NCBI GenBank assembly: GCA_003164095.1
Contig: PLRX01000154.1
Span: 1-64,000 of the forward strand
Direction of reading: 5' to 3'
DNA: 64,000 nucleotides
From: Acidimicrobiaceae bacterium
GTDB lineage: Bacteria; Actinomycetota; Acidimicrobiia; Acidimicrobiales; RAAP-2
Part shown: in pieces, positions 15,296-23,522 of the stretch
Layout: each line of letters starts with the position of its first letter
How positions within the stretch are numbered: position 1 is the first letter of the stretch
Program-made: the position numbers and the translations under genes
Notes under the pieces: generated by a model
Database searches by the model: none
The model's input: only the letters and a program-made list of their open reading frames with translations
Told to the model about the DNA's origin: nothing

Positions 15296-16309
15296 GTGCC
15301 CGACCTCCTCCCGCCTCCCGGATTCCCGGCCCGCCGCCTGCGCCGCCTGCGCCGCACGCCGGCCCTCCGTCGGCTGGTGGCCGAGACCGCACTCTCGGTC
15401 GACGACCTCGTGGCACCCCTGTTCGTGGCCGACGGACTGGACGCCCCCCGACCGGTGGGCTCGCTGCCCGGGGTGGTGCAGCACACGGTCGACTCGCTGG
15501 TCGTCGAGGCCCGCCGTCTGGTCGGACTGGGCGTGCCCGGAGTCATCCTGTTCCCGTTGCCACGCCCCGAGGACAAGGACGCCACCGGTTCGGCCGCCCT
15601 GGCCCCCGACGGCATCACCATGCGGGCCATCGGGGCCGTCCGCAGCGCGGTGGGCGACGACCTGGTGGTCATGGCCGACTGCTGCCTCGACGAGTTCACC
15701 GACCACGGCCACTGCGGCGTGCTCGACCCGGGCACCGGCGACGTCGACAACGACGCGACCGTCGAGCTGTATGCCGACCTGGCGGTGGTCCAGGCGACGG
15801 CCGGTGCGCAGGTCATCGCCCCCAGCGGGATGATGGACGGCCAGGTGGCGGCCATCCGCACGGCCCTCGACCGGGCCGGGCAGACCGGGACCGCCGTGCT
15901 AGCCTACGCCGCCAAGTACGCCTCGGCCCTGTACGGACCGTTCCGCGAGGCCGCCGACGTGACCATCGTCGGCGGGGGCGACCGGAAGGGCTACCAGCAG
16001 GACTACCGCAACCGACGTGAGGCGCTGGCCGAGGTCGCCCTCGACGTGGCCGAGGGCGCCGACATGGTCATGGTCAAGCCGGCACTCTCCTACCTCGACG
16101 TGCTCGCCGACGTGCGGGCCGCCGTGGACGTGCCCGTCGCCGCCTACCACGTGTCCGGCGAGTACGCGATGGTCAAGGCCGCAGCCGAGCGCGGCTGGAT
16201 CGACGGGCCGGCGGTGGCCCTCGAGCAGATCACCGCGGTCAAGCGGGCGGGCGCGGACTTCGTCCTCACGTACTTCGCCGCCGAGCTGGCGGAGGTGCTC
16301 GGTGGCTGA
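15296..16309 (+). CDS. hemB: delta-aminolevulinic acid dehydratase (porphobilinogen synthase)
   Basis: The 337-residue enzyme condenses two 5-aminolevulinates to porphobilinogen. The Schiff-base lysines are in A-A-K-Y-A-S and M-V-K-P-A. The metal-site stretch reads A-D-C-C-L-D-E-F-T-D-H-G-H-C-G. Relative to zinc-type enzymes (C-x-C...C), the middle ligand position is Asp; relative to magnesium-type enzymes (A-x-D...D), the outer positions are Cys. The S-G-M-M-D-G-Q-V and G-D-R-K-x-Y-Q-x-D-Y blocks are intact. The start is fixed by the leaderless promoter; hemL overlaps the end by eight bases. Confidence 0.96.
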   Translation: MPDLLPPPGFPARRLRRLRRTPALRRLVAETALSVDDLVAPLFVADGLDAPRPVGSLPGVVQHTVDSLVVEARRLVGLGVPGVILFPLPRPEDKDATGSAALAPDGITMRAIGAVRSAVGDDLVVMADCCLDEFTDHGHCGVLDPGTGDVDNDATVELYADLAVVQATAGAQVIAPSGMMDGQVAAIRTALDRAGQTGTAVLAYAAKYASALYGPFREAADVTIVGGGDRKGYQQDYRNRREALAEVALDVAEGADMVMVKPALSYLDVLADVRAAVDVPVAAYHVSGEYAMVKAAAERGWIDGPAVALEQITAVKRAGADFVLTYFAAELAEVLGG

Positions 16310-17648
16310 CGTGACGCCCGCTCCCACCGCGCCCTCCCACGACGTGTCCGAGGCGCTGTTCACCCGTGCCGCCGACGTGATCCCGGGCGGGGTCAACTCG
16401 CCCGTGCGGTCGTTCCGGTCCGTCGGTGGCCACCCGTACTTCGTGGCCCGGGGCGAGGGCGCCTACGTGTGGGATGCCGACGGCAACAGGCTCCTCGACT
16501 ACGTCCAGTCGTACGGAGCGTCACTGCTCGGACACGCGCACCCAGCCGTGGTGGACGCCGTCCGCGAGGCGGCAGGTCGGGGGACCACCTTCGGCGCTCC
16601 GACGGAGGGTGAGGTCCTGCTGGCCGAGGCGATCCGCGAGCGCGTCCCGGGCTGCGAGCAGGTCCGGCTGGTGTCGTCGGGCACCGAGGCCACGATGAGC
16701 GTGATCCGGGTGGCCCGCGGGTTCACGGGCCGGGACCGCATCGTCAAGTTCGCCGGCTGCTACCACGGCCACTCCGACGGGCTGCTGGCCGGCGGCGGCA
16801 GCGGAGTGGCCACACTGGGACTGCCCGACTCGGCCGGGGTGCCGGATGCCGCCGTTGCGGACACCGTGGTCGCTCCCTACAACGTGGTTCCCGAGCTCGA
16901 CGAGCGGGTGGCCTGCGTGATCGTCGAGGCGGTGGCGGCCAACATGGGCCTGGTGCCGCCGGCACCCGGCTTCCTGGCGGGGTTGCGGGCCGCATGCGAT
17001 GCGGCCGGCGCGCTGCTCGTCTTCGACGAGGTCATCACCGGGTTCCGTCTGGGTGAGGGGGGTGCCGCGGCCTGGAGCGGCGTGCAGCCCGACCTGTGGT
17101 GCTTCGGCAAGGTGATCGGCGGCGGCCTCCCCGTGGGCGCCTTCGGCGGGCGCCGGGACGTGCTGAAGGTCCTGGCGCCGCTCGGCCTCGTCTACCAGGC
17201 GGGCACCCTGTCGGGGAACCCGCTGGCGACGGCAGCGGGCCGGACCGTCCTCGAGACGGTGACCGCGCAGGACTATGCGGCGCTCTCGGCGTCGGTGGCC
17301 TCGTTCGGGGCCTCGCTCCGCGAGGTCCTCGACACCGCCCTCGACGCTGCGGGCACCACCGACGCGGTGGGCTGCCGGCTCACCGCCCGGGTCCCGGTAG
17401 TGGGCCCGCTGTTCGGTCTGTACTTCGTCCCCGAAGACGGGCCCGACGTCACGGACTACGACGGTGCGGTGGCCTCGGCCGACACCGGCCTGTACGCACG
17501 GCTCTTCCGCCAGATGCTCGACCGCGGCGTGGCGCTCGCCCCTGGCCCCTACGAGGTGGCCTTCCCGTCCCTCGCCCACGGCGCCGCCGAGTACGACCGG
17601 ACTCTGGCCGTTGCGGCCGAGGCCGCGGCGGCCGCCTTCGGGTCATGA
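16302..17648 (+). CDS. hemL: glutamate-1-semialdehyde 2,1-aminomutase
   Basis: The 448-residue class III PLP enzyme has P-G-G-V-N-S-P-V-R-S-F near the start, S-S-G-T-E-A-T-M-S, the D-E-V-I-T-G-F-R motif, and the PLP lysine in C-F-G-K-V-I-G-G-G-L-P-V-G-A-F-G. It converts glutamate-1-semialdehyde to 5-aminolevulinate, so with hemA it completes the C5 route. GTG at 16302 has GGAGG six bases upstream inside the end of hemB; a GTG at 16311 is an alternative. It ends the first heme block. Confidence 0.96.
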   Translation: MADVTPAPTAPSHDVSEALFTRAADVIPGGVNSPVRSFRSVGGHPYFVARGEGAYVWDADGNRLLDYVQSYGASLLGHAHPAVVDAVREAAGRGTTFGAPTEGEVLLAEAIRERVPGCEQVRLVSSGTEATMSVIRVARGFTGRDRIVKFAGCYHGHSDGLLAGGGSGVATLGLPDSAGVPDAAVADTVVAPYNVVPELDERVACVIVEAVAANMGLVPPAPGFLAGLRAACDAAGALLVFDEVITGFRLGEGGAAAWSGVQPDLWCFGKVIGGGLPVGAFGGRRDVLKVLAPLGLVYQAGTLSGNPLATAAGRTVLETVTAQDYAALSASVASFGASLREVLDTALDAAGTTDAVGCRLTARVPVVGPLFGLYFVPEDGPDVTDYDGAVASADTGLYARLFRQMLDRGVALAPGPYEVAFPSLAHGAAEYDRTLAVAAEAAAAAFGS

Positions 17649-17650
17649 GA

Positions 17651-17683
17651 CAACCGGGGGTCGCCTCAAGGAAGGCCCGGTTG
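17651..17683 (+). repeat. perfect 8-base inverted repeat after hemL
   Basis: CAACCGGG (17651-17658) and CCCGGTTG (17676-17683) are exact reverse complements separated by 17 bases, right after the hemL stop. There is no T tract. The repeat overlaps the -35/spacer of the sigma28-like promoter, so it could be an operator as well as a weak terminator. Confidence 0.5.
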
Positions 17684-17691
17684 GTGCCGAT
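17666..17691 (+). promoter_or_regulatory. sigma28/WhiG-like promoter upstream of the 822-aa membrane protein
   Basis: TCAA at 17666-17669 and GCCGAT at 17686-17691 are separated by 16 bases, close to the FliA/WhiG consensus TAAA-N15/16-GCCGATAA. No TANNNT box of the kind used by neighbouring genes is evident near the start at 17878. The leader would be about 180 bases. Confidence 0.45.
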
Positions 17692-17747
17692 CTTCCCGGT
17701 GAGGGGACCGGTCCAACCATGCCGACCCCGGACTGGGGCAGAATGGC

Positions 17748-17774
17748 AGCGGCACGCAAACCCTCGGGGCGTGT
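17748..17774 (+). other. stem-loop in the long leader before the 822-aa protein
   Basis: GGCAC near 17750 can pair with GTGCC near 17774, with a C-rich loop between. The 230-base gap otherwise holds the promoter and repeat described separately and a ribosome site at 17865-17872. It does not match a riboswitch I know. Confidence 0.3.
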
Positions 17775-17877
17775 GCCGTACACCGGATGGCCCCCACCGG
17801 GGCATGTCGGGGGAGGGCCGGACCGCAGGGTGCTGTCCGGCCGAACTCAGCCGCCTCGGGCCACGAAGGAGAGATGG

Positions 17878-20346
17878 ATGACCGTCGGGATCACTGAGCT
17901 TCCTCCGGAGGGGATGCAGCTCCCCGGTGTCGCGCTTGCAGGCGACCCCGATCGCGGAACCAAGACGACCGAGGGCATCAGCCTGCTGTTCACCACCGCC
18001 GGCGTCACCGTCCAGGGCCCGCAGCCGCAGATCGAGCGGCTCCTGGTGTGGTCGGCCCTCGACTCGGCCACCTGCCGTGAGAACGTGCAGCTGCCCGACG
18101 GTCGCGAGGCCGCCATCATGGAGCTGACCTCGGGCGGCCAGTCGATCCGGTTCCTCCTGCCCAACGACAGCGTGTCACCCGGGCAGGCCGCCTACCTCGA
18201 TCAGGCCCTGCCGACGTGGTTGCTCCGCTACAAAGGCGCCTCGGCACCGACACCTCCACGCGCTGCGCCCGTCGCACCCGGTGCGCAGGATGCCACCGGA
18301 CCCGAGATCGGCGTCACGTTGCCGGCTCCCGGTCCCTCCGCCCCCGCGACAGCAGCCGCCGAGACTGCTCCGGCCCCGCCGGTGGAGGCGCCCGCCCCGG
18401 CATTCGCCGCCGCCGGTGCCGCCGGTGCCGCCGGTCCGGGCGCCGCCGCTCTGGCGGCAGACCCGACGAGTGGCAACGGCAACGGTCCAGGCGCACCTCA
18501 GCCGACCGATACCTCGCCCACGACCCAGTCCTCGCCGATGATGCAGGCCCCGCCGCTGGCCGCTCCGCCCGCCCCTCCGGCACCAGTCGCCCCGACCCTG
18601 CAGGCCCCACCCCCCCCGCCGCCGTCTCCGGCACCTGCGGCACCCCCCGCCCCGACCCTGCAGGCCCCACCGCCCACCCCACCGGCACCCGCCGCTCCGG
18701 CACCGGCCGCAGCTCCGCCGACCGGGTGGGACGACCCGCCGCTCGGGCTGACGGGGCCCGACGACATCGCGCCGCCAGCCCACGTCAAGAAGCCGCGGTT
18801 CGCGCTGACCCGCAAGAAGCTGCACGAGGCCGAGGCCGCATCCACCGCCGGTGCCACCGGCGCCGCCGTTGCTGCTGCGCCCGCCGCTCCGGCGCCTCCC
18901 GCACCGGCTCCGTCCTCACCGGCTCCGGCTCCGCTCGCCGACACGTCGCCGACGCCGGACGCCGACCCGGCCGCCGACGGAGCCCCGAAGCCGGCCAAGA
19001 AGCCCCGCTTCGCGTTGACCCGCAAGCAGCTGCGTGCCGCGGAGGCCGCTGCGGCCGCCACGGCGACCGGCGCAGTGGTCGCAGCTGCCGCGTCTCCGCC
19101 GGCTCCTCCTGCCGTTGCCGCTGCGCCCGCCCCGTCGGTCGACGACACGCCGCCCACGTCGGCCGCCACCCCGACCGCCGACACGGCCCCGAAGCCGGCC
19201 AAGAAGCCCCGCCTCGCGTTGACCCGCAAGCAGTTGCGTGCAGCGGAGGCGGCTGCGGCCGCCACGGCGACGGAGGCAGTGGTCGCCAACGCTGACGCAG
19301 CACCCCCGGCACCCCCAGCTGCAGCGCCCACCACACCACCGACGACCGCCTCGGTCGCAGCGCCACTCGCAGCGCCTCCCACTGCGCCACCCTCCAGCCC
19401 CGTCCCGCTGGCCGTCCAGCCGCCGCCGCCCGTGGCGGAGTGGGCCCACGCCCCGGATGCACAACCGACGCCGCCCGGTGGCGGCACCGCGCCGGCTGCT
19501 GGCCCGACCGACGGAACGTCGGGCTCGTCAGGCGCCGACGGTGTGGTCCTCGCCGACTCGGGGTCGAAGTCCGGCCGCCGAGGACTCATCGCGCTGGTGG
19601 TGCTCCTCGTGCTCGTCGTGGCGGGTGGCGGCTACCTGCTCACGAAGAAGAGCCCGTCGCCTGCCACCGTGACCGCACCGGCGGCCAACCCCGGCGCCTC
19701 GGGCGCGGCGGACACCGTGCTGGCCGGGTCGATCAACCTGCGCCTGGCGGACCTGCCGTCCGGTTGGAGCGCGACCCAGCCGGCCCAGGCCGTCATCCGG
19801 CCGCCGGTTGCCCCGGCCGTGGCCCAGGCCACCGCCACCAACGCCATGGCCTCGTGCCTCGACACCAGTTACGCCGTGGTGTCGGGCCTGTTCGCCTCCG
19901 GTTCACTGCCCGGCCAGACCAGCCTGGTCCAGTCGCCGGTGTTCCAGAGCGCCGCCGGGTCGTCCTTCGAGATGGGCTCGCGTACCACCGTGCTGTCGTC
20001 GCCGGGCCAGGTGCAGGCGCTCGAAGGCGTCTTCACGGACCCGAAGTTCGACTCCTGCTACCAGCAGTTCCGCCAGTCGCTGGCCACGGCCGCAGCCGCC
20101 GGGACCACGGTGGCGGTCCAGCCGGTGACGCTCTCGTCACCAAAGGACGTGACGACCTTCGGTGTGGTCAGCACCTACACGGTGCCGGGCTCGGGCAGCG
20201 AGGTGGTCGGCAACGCCTACCTCCTCGGTGGACGGATCGTCACCATCATCCAGCCGACGACCGACGGGGCGGCCATCCCGTCCAGTGTCTTCGCCCCCGC
20301 CTACGACGCGGTGGCCGCACGGGTGTCGACGGCAGCGACCAGGTAG
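17878..20346 (+). CDS. large Pro/Ala-rich single-pass membrane protein of unknown function
   Basis: I do not recognise this 822-residue protein. Residues 1-120 look like a compact beta-rich cytoplasmic domain. Residues 120-560 are Pro/Ala-rich and disordered. They carry a basic motif, K-K-P-R-F/L-A-L-T-R-K-x-L, followed by A-E-A-A, at residues about 304, 374 and 442 (spacing 70 and 68), plus two copies of A-P-T-L-Q-A-P-P near 240-265. One transmembrane helix follows at about 569-588. The outside domain (about 600-822) has two cysteines that could form a disulfide. ATG at 17878 follows GAAGGAGA. Topology: N-terminus inside, C-terminus outside. The architecture suits a cell-envelope or cytoskeleton linker, which is only inference. 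Confidence 0.85.
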   Translation: MTVGITELPPEGMQLPGVALAGDPDRGTKTTEGISLLFTTAGVTVQGPQPQIERLLVWSALDSATCRENVQLPDGREAAIMELTSGGQSIRFLLPNDSVSPGQAAYLDQALPTWLLRYKGASAPTPPRAAPVAPGAQDATGPEIGVTLPAPGPSAPATAAAETAPAPPVEAPAPAFAAAGAAGAAGPGAAALAADPTSGNGNGPGAPQPTDTSPTTQSSPMMQAPPLAAPPAPPAPVAPTLQAPPPPPPSPAPAAPPAPTLQAPPPTPPAPAAPAPAAAPPTGWDDPPLGLTGPDDIAPPAHVKKPRFALTRKKLHEAEAASTAGATGAAVAAAPAAPAPPAPAPSSPAPAPLADTSPTPDADPAADGAPKPAKKPRFALTRKQLRAAEAAAAATATGAVVAAAASPPAPPAVAAAPAPSVDDTPPTSAATPTADTAPKPAKKPRLALTRKQLRAAEAAAAATATEAVVANADAAPPAPPAAAPTTPPTTASVAAPLAAPPTAPPSSPVPLAVQPPPPVAEWAHAPDAQPTPPGGGTAPAAGPTDGTSGSSGADGVVLADSGSKSGRRGLIALVVLLVLVVAGGGYLLTKKSPSPATVTAPAANPGASGAADTVLAGSINLRLADLPSGWSATQPAQAVIRPPVAPAVAQATATNAMASCLDTSYAVVSGLFASGSLPGQTSLVQSPVFQSAAGSSFEMGSRTTVLSSPGQVQALEGVFTDPKFDSCYQQFRQSLATAAAAGTTVAVQPVTLSSPKDVTTFGVVSTYTVPGSGSEVVGNAYLLGGRIVTIIQPTTDGAAIPSSVFAPAYDAVAARVSTAATR

Positions 20347-20384
20347 CCGTCGGCCCCGGCGTCCGCCGGCGGCCGGGCGGTGGC

Positions 20385-21728
20385 TCAGATGCCCTCGGGG
20401 GCCAGGCGGGCGATGGCGGCCAGCGCCCGGTACGCGGCTTCGGCCGGGCCCGTCTCGTCGGGCCGGATGAGGTTGGACATGATCCGCAGGATCCATGACA
20501 TGAGGGTCTCGGAGTACATGCCGGTGCCCACGCACAGCTTCATCAGCTCCGGCCGGGAGATGACCCGGATGAAGGCCCTCGCCACCCGGTAGTACAGGCC
20601 GTAGGCCTCCTCGAGCCGGTCCTCGTACCGCAGCAGTGCGGCAAAGCCGTCACCCGAGAGGGCTTCACCCAGCGACGCCGCGGCCAGGCGGCCCGTCTCG
20701 TAGCCGTAGGAGATGCCCTCGCCGTTGAACGGGTTGATGGTGCCGGCGGCGTCGCCCACCACCAGGGTGGTGGCGCCCAGTCGGGGGCCGACCGACAGGC
20801 CCATGGGCAGTTTGCCGCCGGTGGGCGGGCCCAGGCACGTGGCAGGGGACAGTTCCCACTCCTTCGGCGCCCAGTTGACGAAGTGCTCCATCAGGGTGCC
20901 GGTGTTGATGCCCTTCCACCGCCGATCGGTGGACAGCAGTCCAACGCCGACGTTCACCCGTCCGTCGCCGAGCGGGAAGATCCATCCGTAGCCGGGCACC
21001 ACGCTGCCCTCGTCGTCCCGGATGTCGAGGTGCGACTCGATGAAGGGCTGGTCGTGGCCGGGAGACGTGTAATAGCCGCGCAGGGCCATGCCCATGGGCT
21101 GCGAGCGGTCCCGATTCGTGCCGAGTGCCCGGCCGAAGCGCGAGTTGGCGCCGTCGGCGACCACGACGTAGCGGGCACGCAGCTCGCGCCGGGCCCCGGT
21201 GGCCTTGTCCTTGACCACTGCACCCACGCACGACGGCAGCCCGGCGCCGGCGGGCCGACCCGCTCCATCGTCCAAGAGGGGCTCCGTGGCCTCGGTCCCC
21301 TGGAACACGGTGGCGCCGGCCTTGGCCGCACGCTCGTTGACCAGGGCATCGAGGTCGTGGCGGGTCACCACGTAGCCGTAGGACGGGAAGGAGGGGTGCT
21401 CGGGCCAGGGGAGGTCGAGCACCTTCCCGAAGGCATGGGCCCGGAGGCCGCTGTAGCGGTGGGCGCCGGCCAGCGACCCCTCGATGCCCATGTCGGCCAG
21501 CTGCCGGACCGACCGGGGCGTCAGGCCGTCCCCGCACGTCTTCTCGCGGGGGAAGACCTTCTTCTCGACCAGGGCGACGTCCCAGCCGGCCTCGGCCATC
21601 CAGTAGGCGCAGGAGGACCCGGACGGGCCGCCACCCACGATCAGGACGTCGTAGACGTGGTCGCCGGCGGCGGTCGCAGGGGTCGAGGACGGTGCAGAGG
21701 CGGAGGTGGGATCGGCCGGTGGGGTCAC
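20385..21728 (-). CDS. geranylgeranyl reductase family flavoprotein (menaquinone reductase-like)
   Basis: The 447-residue FAD enzyme has a dinucleotide motif V-L-I-V-G-G-G-P-S-G-S-S-C-A near residue 30, K-T-C-G-D-G-L-T-P, and the second FAD motif V-V-G-D-A-A-G-T-I-N-P-F-N-G-E-G-I, all typical of the GGR family. In mycobacteria the family member MenJ saturates one isoprene unit of menaquinone. The position, divergent from nuoA, fits a quinone-tail reductase, though archaeal-type lipid or chlorophyll reductases share the fold. The C-terminus (R-V-I-S-R-P-E-L-M-K-L) may be membrane-associated. GTG at 21728 has TAGCAT six bases upstream, so the mRNA is probably leaderless. Confidence 0.88.
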   Translation of the reverse strand: MTPPADPTSASAPSSTPATAAGDHVYDVLIVGGGPSGSSCAYWMAEAGWDVALVEKKVFPREKTCGDGLTPRSVRQLADMGIEGSLAGAHRYSGLRAHAFGKVLDLPWPEHPSFPSYGYVVTRHDLDALVNERAAKAGATVFQGTEATEPLLDDGAGRPAGAGLPSCVGAVVKDKATGARRELRARYVVVADGANSRFGRALGTNRDRSQPMGMALRGYYTSPGHDQPFIESHLDIRDDEGSVVPGYGWIFPLGDGRVNVGVGLLSTDRRWKGINTGTLMEHFVNWAPKEWELSPATCLGPPTGGKLPMGLSVGPRLGATTLVVGDAAGTINPFNGEGISYGYETGRLAAASLGEALSGDGFAALLRYEDRLEEAYGLYYRVARAFIRVISRPELMKLCVGTGMYSETLMSWILRIMSNLIRPDETGPAEAAYRALAAIARLAPEGI

Positions 21729-21734
21729 GCAGTC

Positions 21735-21740
21735 ATGCTA
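21735..21740 (-). promoter_or_regulatory. -10 box TAGCAT, leaderless start of the GGR-family gene
   Basis: TAGCAT reads from 21740 to 21735, six bases before GTG at 21728. Confidence 0.6.
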
Positions 21741-21833
21741 CGGGCGCCACAACCGGTTCGGCACACCGGGCCCAGTGGCCGGGGCCCGCCCTGCACGGGA
21801 CCAGCGGATGTGCCACGCCGGAGGGGTGCGTGA

Positions 21834-21839
21834 TAAAAA
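21834..21839 (+). promoter_or_regulatory. A-rich -10 region of the nuo operon
   Basis: TGATAAAAA (21831-21839) is the only A/T-rich run in this intergenic region and ends nine bases before the nuoA ATG. A TAAAAA run also precedes ctaE at 61375. No ribosome site is seen, so nuoA too may be leaderless. Confidence 0.45.
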
Positions 21840-21848
21840 CCACTTGCG

Positions 21849-22343
21849 ATGGACGACTACCTGCCGATCCTGATCCTGATCATCCTGGCCTTCCTATTCG
21901 CGTCGCTGTCCTTCGTGGGGTCGGCCCTACTGGCGCCCAGGAAGCGGCCGACGGCGGCGAAGGTCGCGCCGTACGAGTGCGGCATCGTCCCCGGCATCGA
22001 CCCGCCCACACGGTTCCCGGTGCGCTTCTACCTGGTGGCGATGATCTTCATCATCTTCGACATCGAGGTGGTCTTCCTCTACCCGTGGGCCGTGATCTTC
22101 CGGCAGCTGCGCTCCTTCGGCCTCATCGAGGTCATCGTGTTCGCCGCTGTGGTCTTCATCTCGTTCGTCTTCCTCGTGGGCAACGGTGCCCTCAACTGGG
22201 GCCCGTCCAAGCGCCTGCTGGGCGCCATGCCGGACCGCACCTCGAGTTCGACGATCGCCCGGATCAACGGCACGCCCGTCCCGACCACCGCAGACCCCGC
22301 GGTCCCGGTCACGTCGCCTGCCGGCCCCGGCCGCGCCGCCTGA
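21849..22343 (+). CDS. nuoA: NADH-quinone oxidoreductase subunit A
   Basis: The 164-residue subunit has three transmembrane helices and the conserved loop [11 protein letters not shown], which holds the Cys near the quinone channel, then [12 protein letters not shown]. It is part of the membrane arm at the junction with the peripheral arm. The last 40 residues (after N-W-G-P) are a Thr/Pro/Ala-rich extension beyond the usual length of about 120. First gene of a complete fourteen-gene operon. Confidence 0.97.
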   Translation: MDDYLPILILIILAFLFASLSFVGSALLAPRKRPTAAKVAPYECGIVPGIDPPTRFPVRFYLVAMIFIIFDIEVVFLYPWAVIFRQLRSFGLIEVIVFAAVVFISFVFLVGNGALNWGPSKRLLGAMPDRTSSSTIARINGTPVPTTADPAVPVTSPAGPGRAA

Positions 22344-22359
22344 GCGAGGGGACGCCGCC

Positions 22360-23007
22360 GTGGGACTCGAAGACCTCCAGCACAACTTCCTGACCGGCCG
22401 CCTGGAGGACCTGGTCAAGTGGGCACGCACGTACTCCATGTGGCCGGCCACCTTCGGCCTCGCCTGCTGCGCCATCGAGATGATGTCCGTCGGTGCGGCC
22501 GACTTCGACCTCGCCCGCTTCGGGATGGAGGTCTTCCGTGCCTCCCCCCGTCAGGCGGATCTCATGATCGTGGCCGGCCGGGTGTCCCAGAAGATGGCGC
22601 CGGTCCTCCGCCAGGTCTACGACCAGATGATGGAGCCCAAGTGGGTCCTGTCGATGGGCGTCTGTGCCAGCACCGGCGGCATGTTCAACAACTACGCCAT
22701 CGTCCAGGGCGTCGACCAGATCGTCCCGGTGGACGTCTACGCCCCGGGCTGCCCGCCGACTCCCGAGACGTTGATGCACGCCATTCTCACCCTCCACGAA
22801 AAGGTGCGGACGGACGACATCACCCGACGAGGGAATGGTCGGGGGCTCGAACTCGCACTCGACAACTCGCAGGGCCGCGACACCGACGACGCACGCGACC
22901 CGGGCGACGGCACGACCGGGTGGAACCCCGACCGTCCTGACGCCGTCCACCTCGGCACACCCAAGCGCAACCCGATCATCGCCCGCAGCGTGGGTGAGCC
23001 CCTGTGA
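22360..23007 (+). CDS. nuoB: NADH-quinone oxidoreductase subunit B
   Basis: The 215-residue subunit carries cluster N2, the last Fe-S centre before quinone: G-L-A-C-C-A-I-E-M, then V-C-A-S-T-G-G-M-F and A-P-G-C-P-P-T-P-E provide the four cysteines. Residues after about 160 form a polar Asp/Arg-rich C-terminal extension absent in short homologues. GTG start; its stop overlaps the nuoC GTG. Confidence 0.97.
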   Translation: MGLEDLQHNFLTGRLEDLVKWARTYSMWPATFGLACCAIEMMSVGAADFDLARFGMEVFRASPRQADLMIVAGRVSQKMAPVLRQVYDQMMEPKWVLSMGVCASTGGMFNNYAIVQGVDQIVPVDVYAPGCPPTPETLMHAILTLHEKVRTDDITRRGNGRGLELALDNSQGRDTDDARDPGDGTTGWNPDRPDAVHLGTPKRNPIIARSVGEPL

Positions 23008-23522
23008 CCACCACGACCGACGGGGACACCGGTTCCGACGCGCCCGCGTCCGGTGGCTCGACCGCCCGCCGGCCACGGGGCGACGCCCAGGAGCTCCTCC
23101 TCCCGACCCGCGAGCAGTACCTCGAGGTCGTCGGCAACCTGCGCGACGGGGGATTCGAGACCTGCGCCGACCTGTGCGCCGCGGACTACCTCACGCATCC
23201 CGGTCGGCGGCTCCCGGAGGGAGTCGTCCCCCAGCGCTTCGAGGTCGTTGTCAACCTGCTGTCGCTCAGCCAGGTCCGTCGTGTCCGGGTCCGCGTCCAG
23301 GTGCCGGCTGACGATCCCGTGCTCCCGACCCTCTTCGACCTCTATCCGGGCACCGAGGCCATGGAGCGCGAGGCCTACGACCTGGTCGGTGTCGTGTTCG
23401 AGGGTCATCCGGACATGACCCGCATCCTCCTGCCCGAGGACTGGGAGGGGCACCCCCTCCGCAAGGACTACGGCGTGGGCCGGGTGCCGGTCCAGTTCAA
23501 GGGCGCACCGGGGCCACGATGA
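23004..23522 (+). CDS. nuoC: NADH-quinone oxidoreductase subunit C
   Basis: The 172-residue subunit contains the 30-kDa family signature around [17 protein letters not shown], followed by [17 protein letters not shown]. It is a structural part of the hydrophilic arm next to NuoD. The first 25 residues are Gly/Ser/Thr-rich. Overlaps nuoB by four bases and nuoD by four. Confidence 0.96.
   Translation: MTTTTDGDTGSDAPASGGSTARRPRGDAQELLLPTREQYLEVVGNLRDGGFETCADLCAADYLTHPGRRLPEGVVPQRFEVVVNLLSLSQVRRVRVRVQVPADDPVLPTLFDLYPGTEAMEREAYDLVGVVFEGHPDMTRILLPEDWEGHPLRKDYGVGRVPVQFKGAPGPR

Noticed and set aside
17692-17877. Possible c-di-GMP (GEMM) riboswitch in the leader of the 822-residue protein
   Set aside because: The ACGCAAA run and hairpin were suggestive given RsiG nearby, but the GGCAAACC core, the GNRA-receptor arrangement and the second stem are missing.
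18235-19490. Tandem-repeat array or mobile element in the Pro/Ala-rich region
   Set aside because: Repetition is at protein level in one reading frame with diverged linkers; there are no terminal inverted repeats or target duplications.
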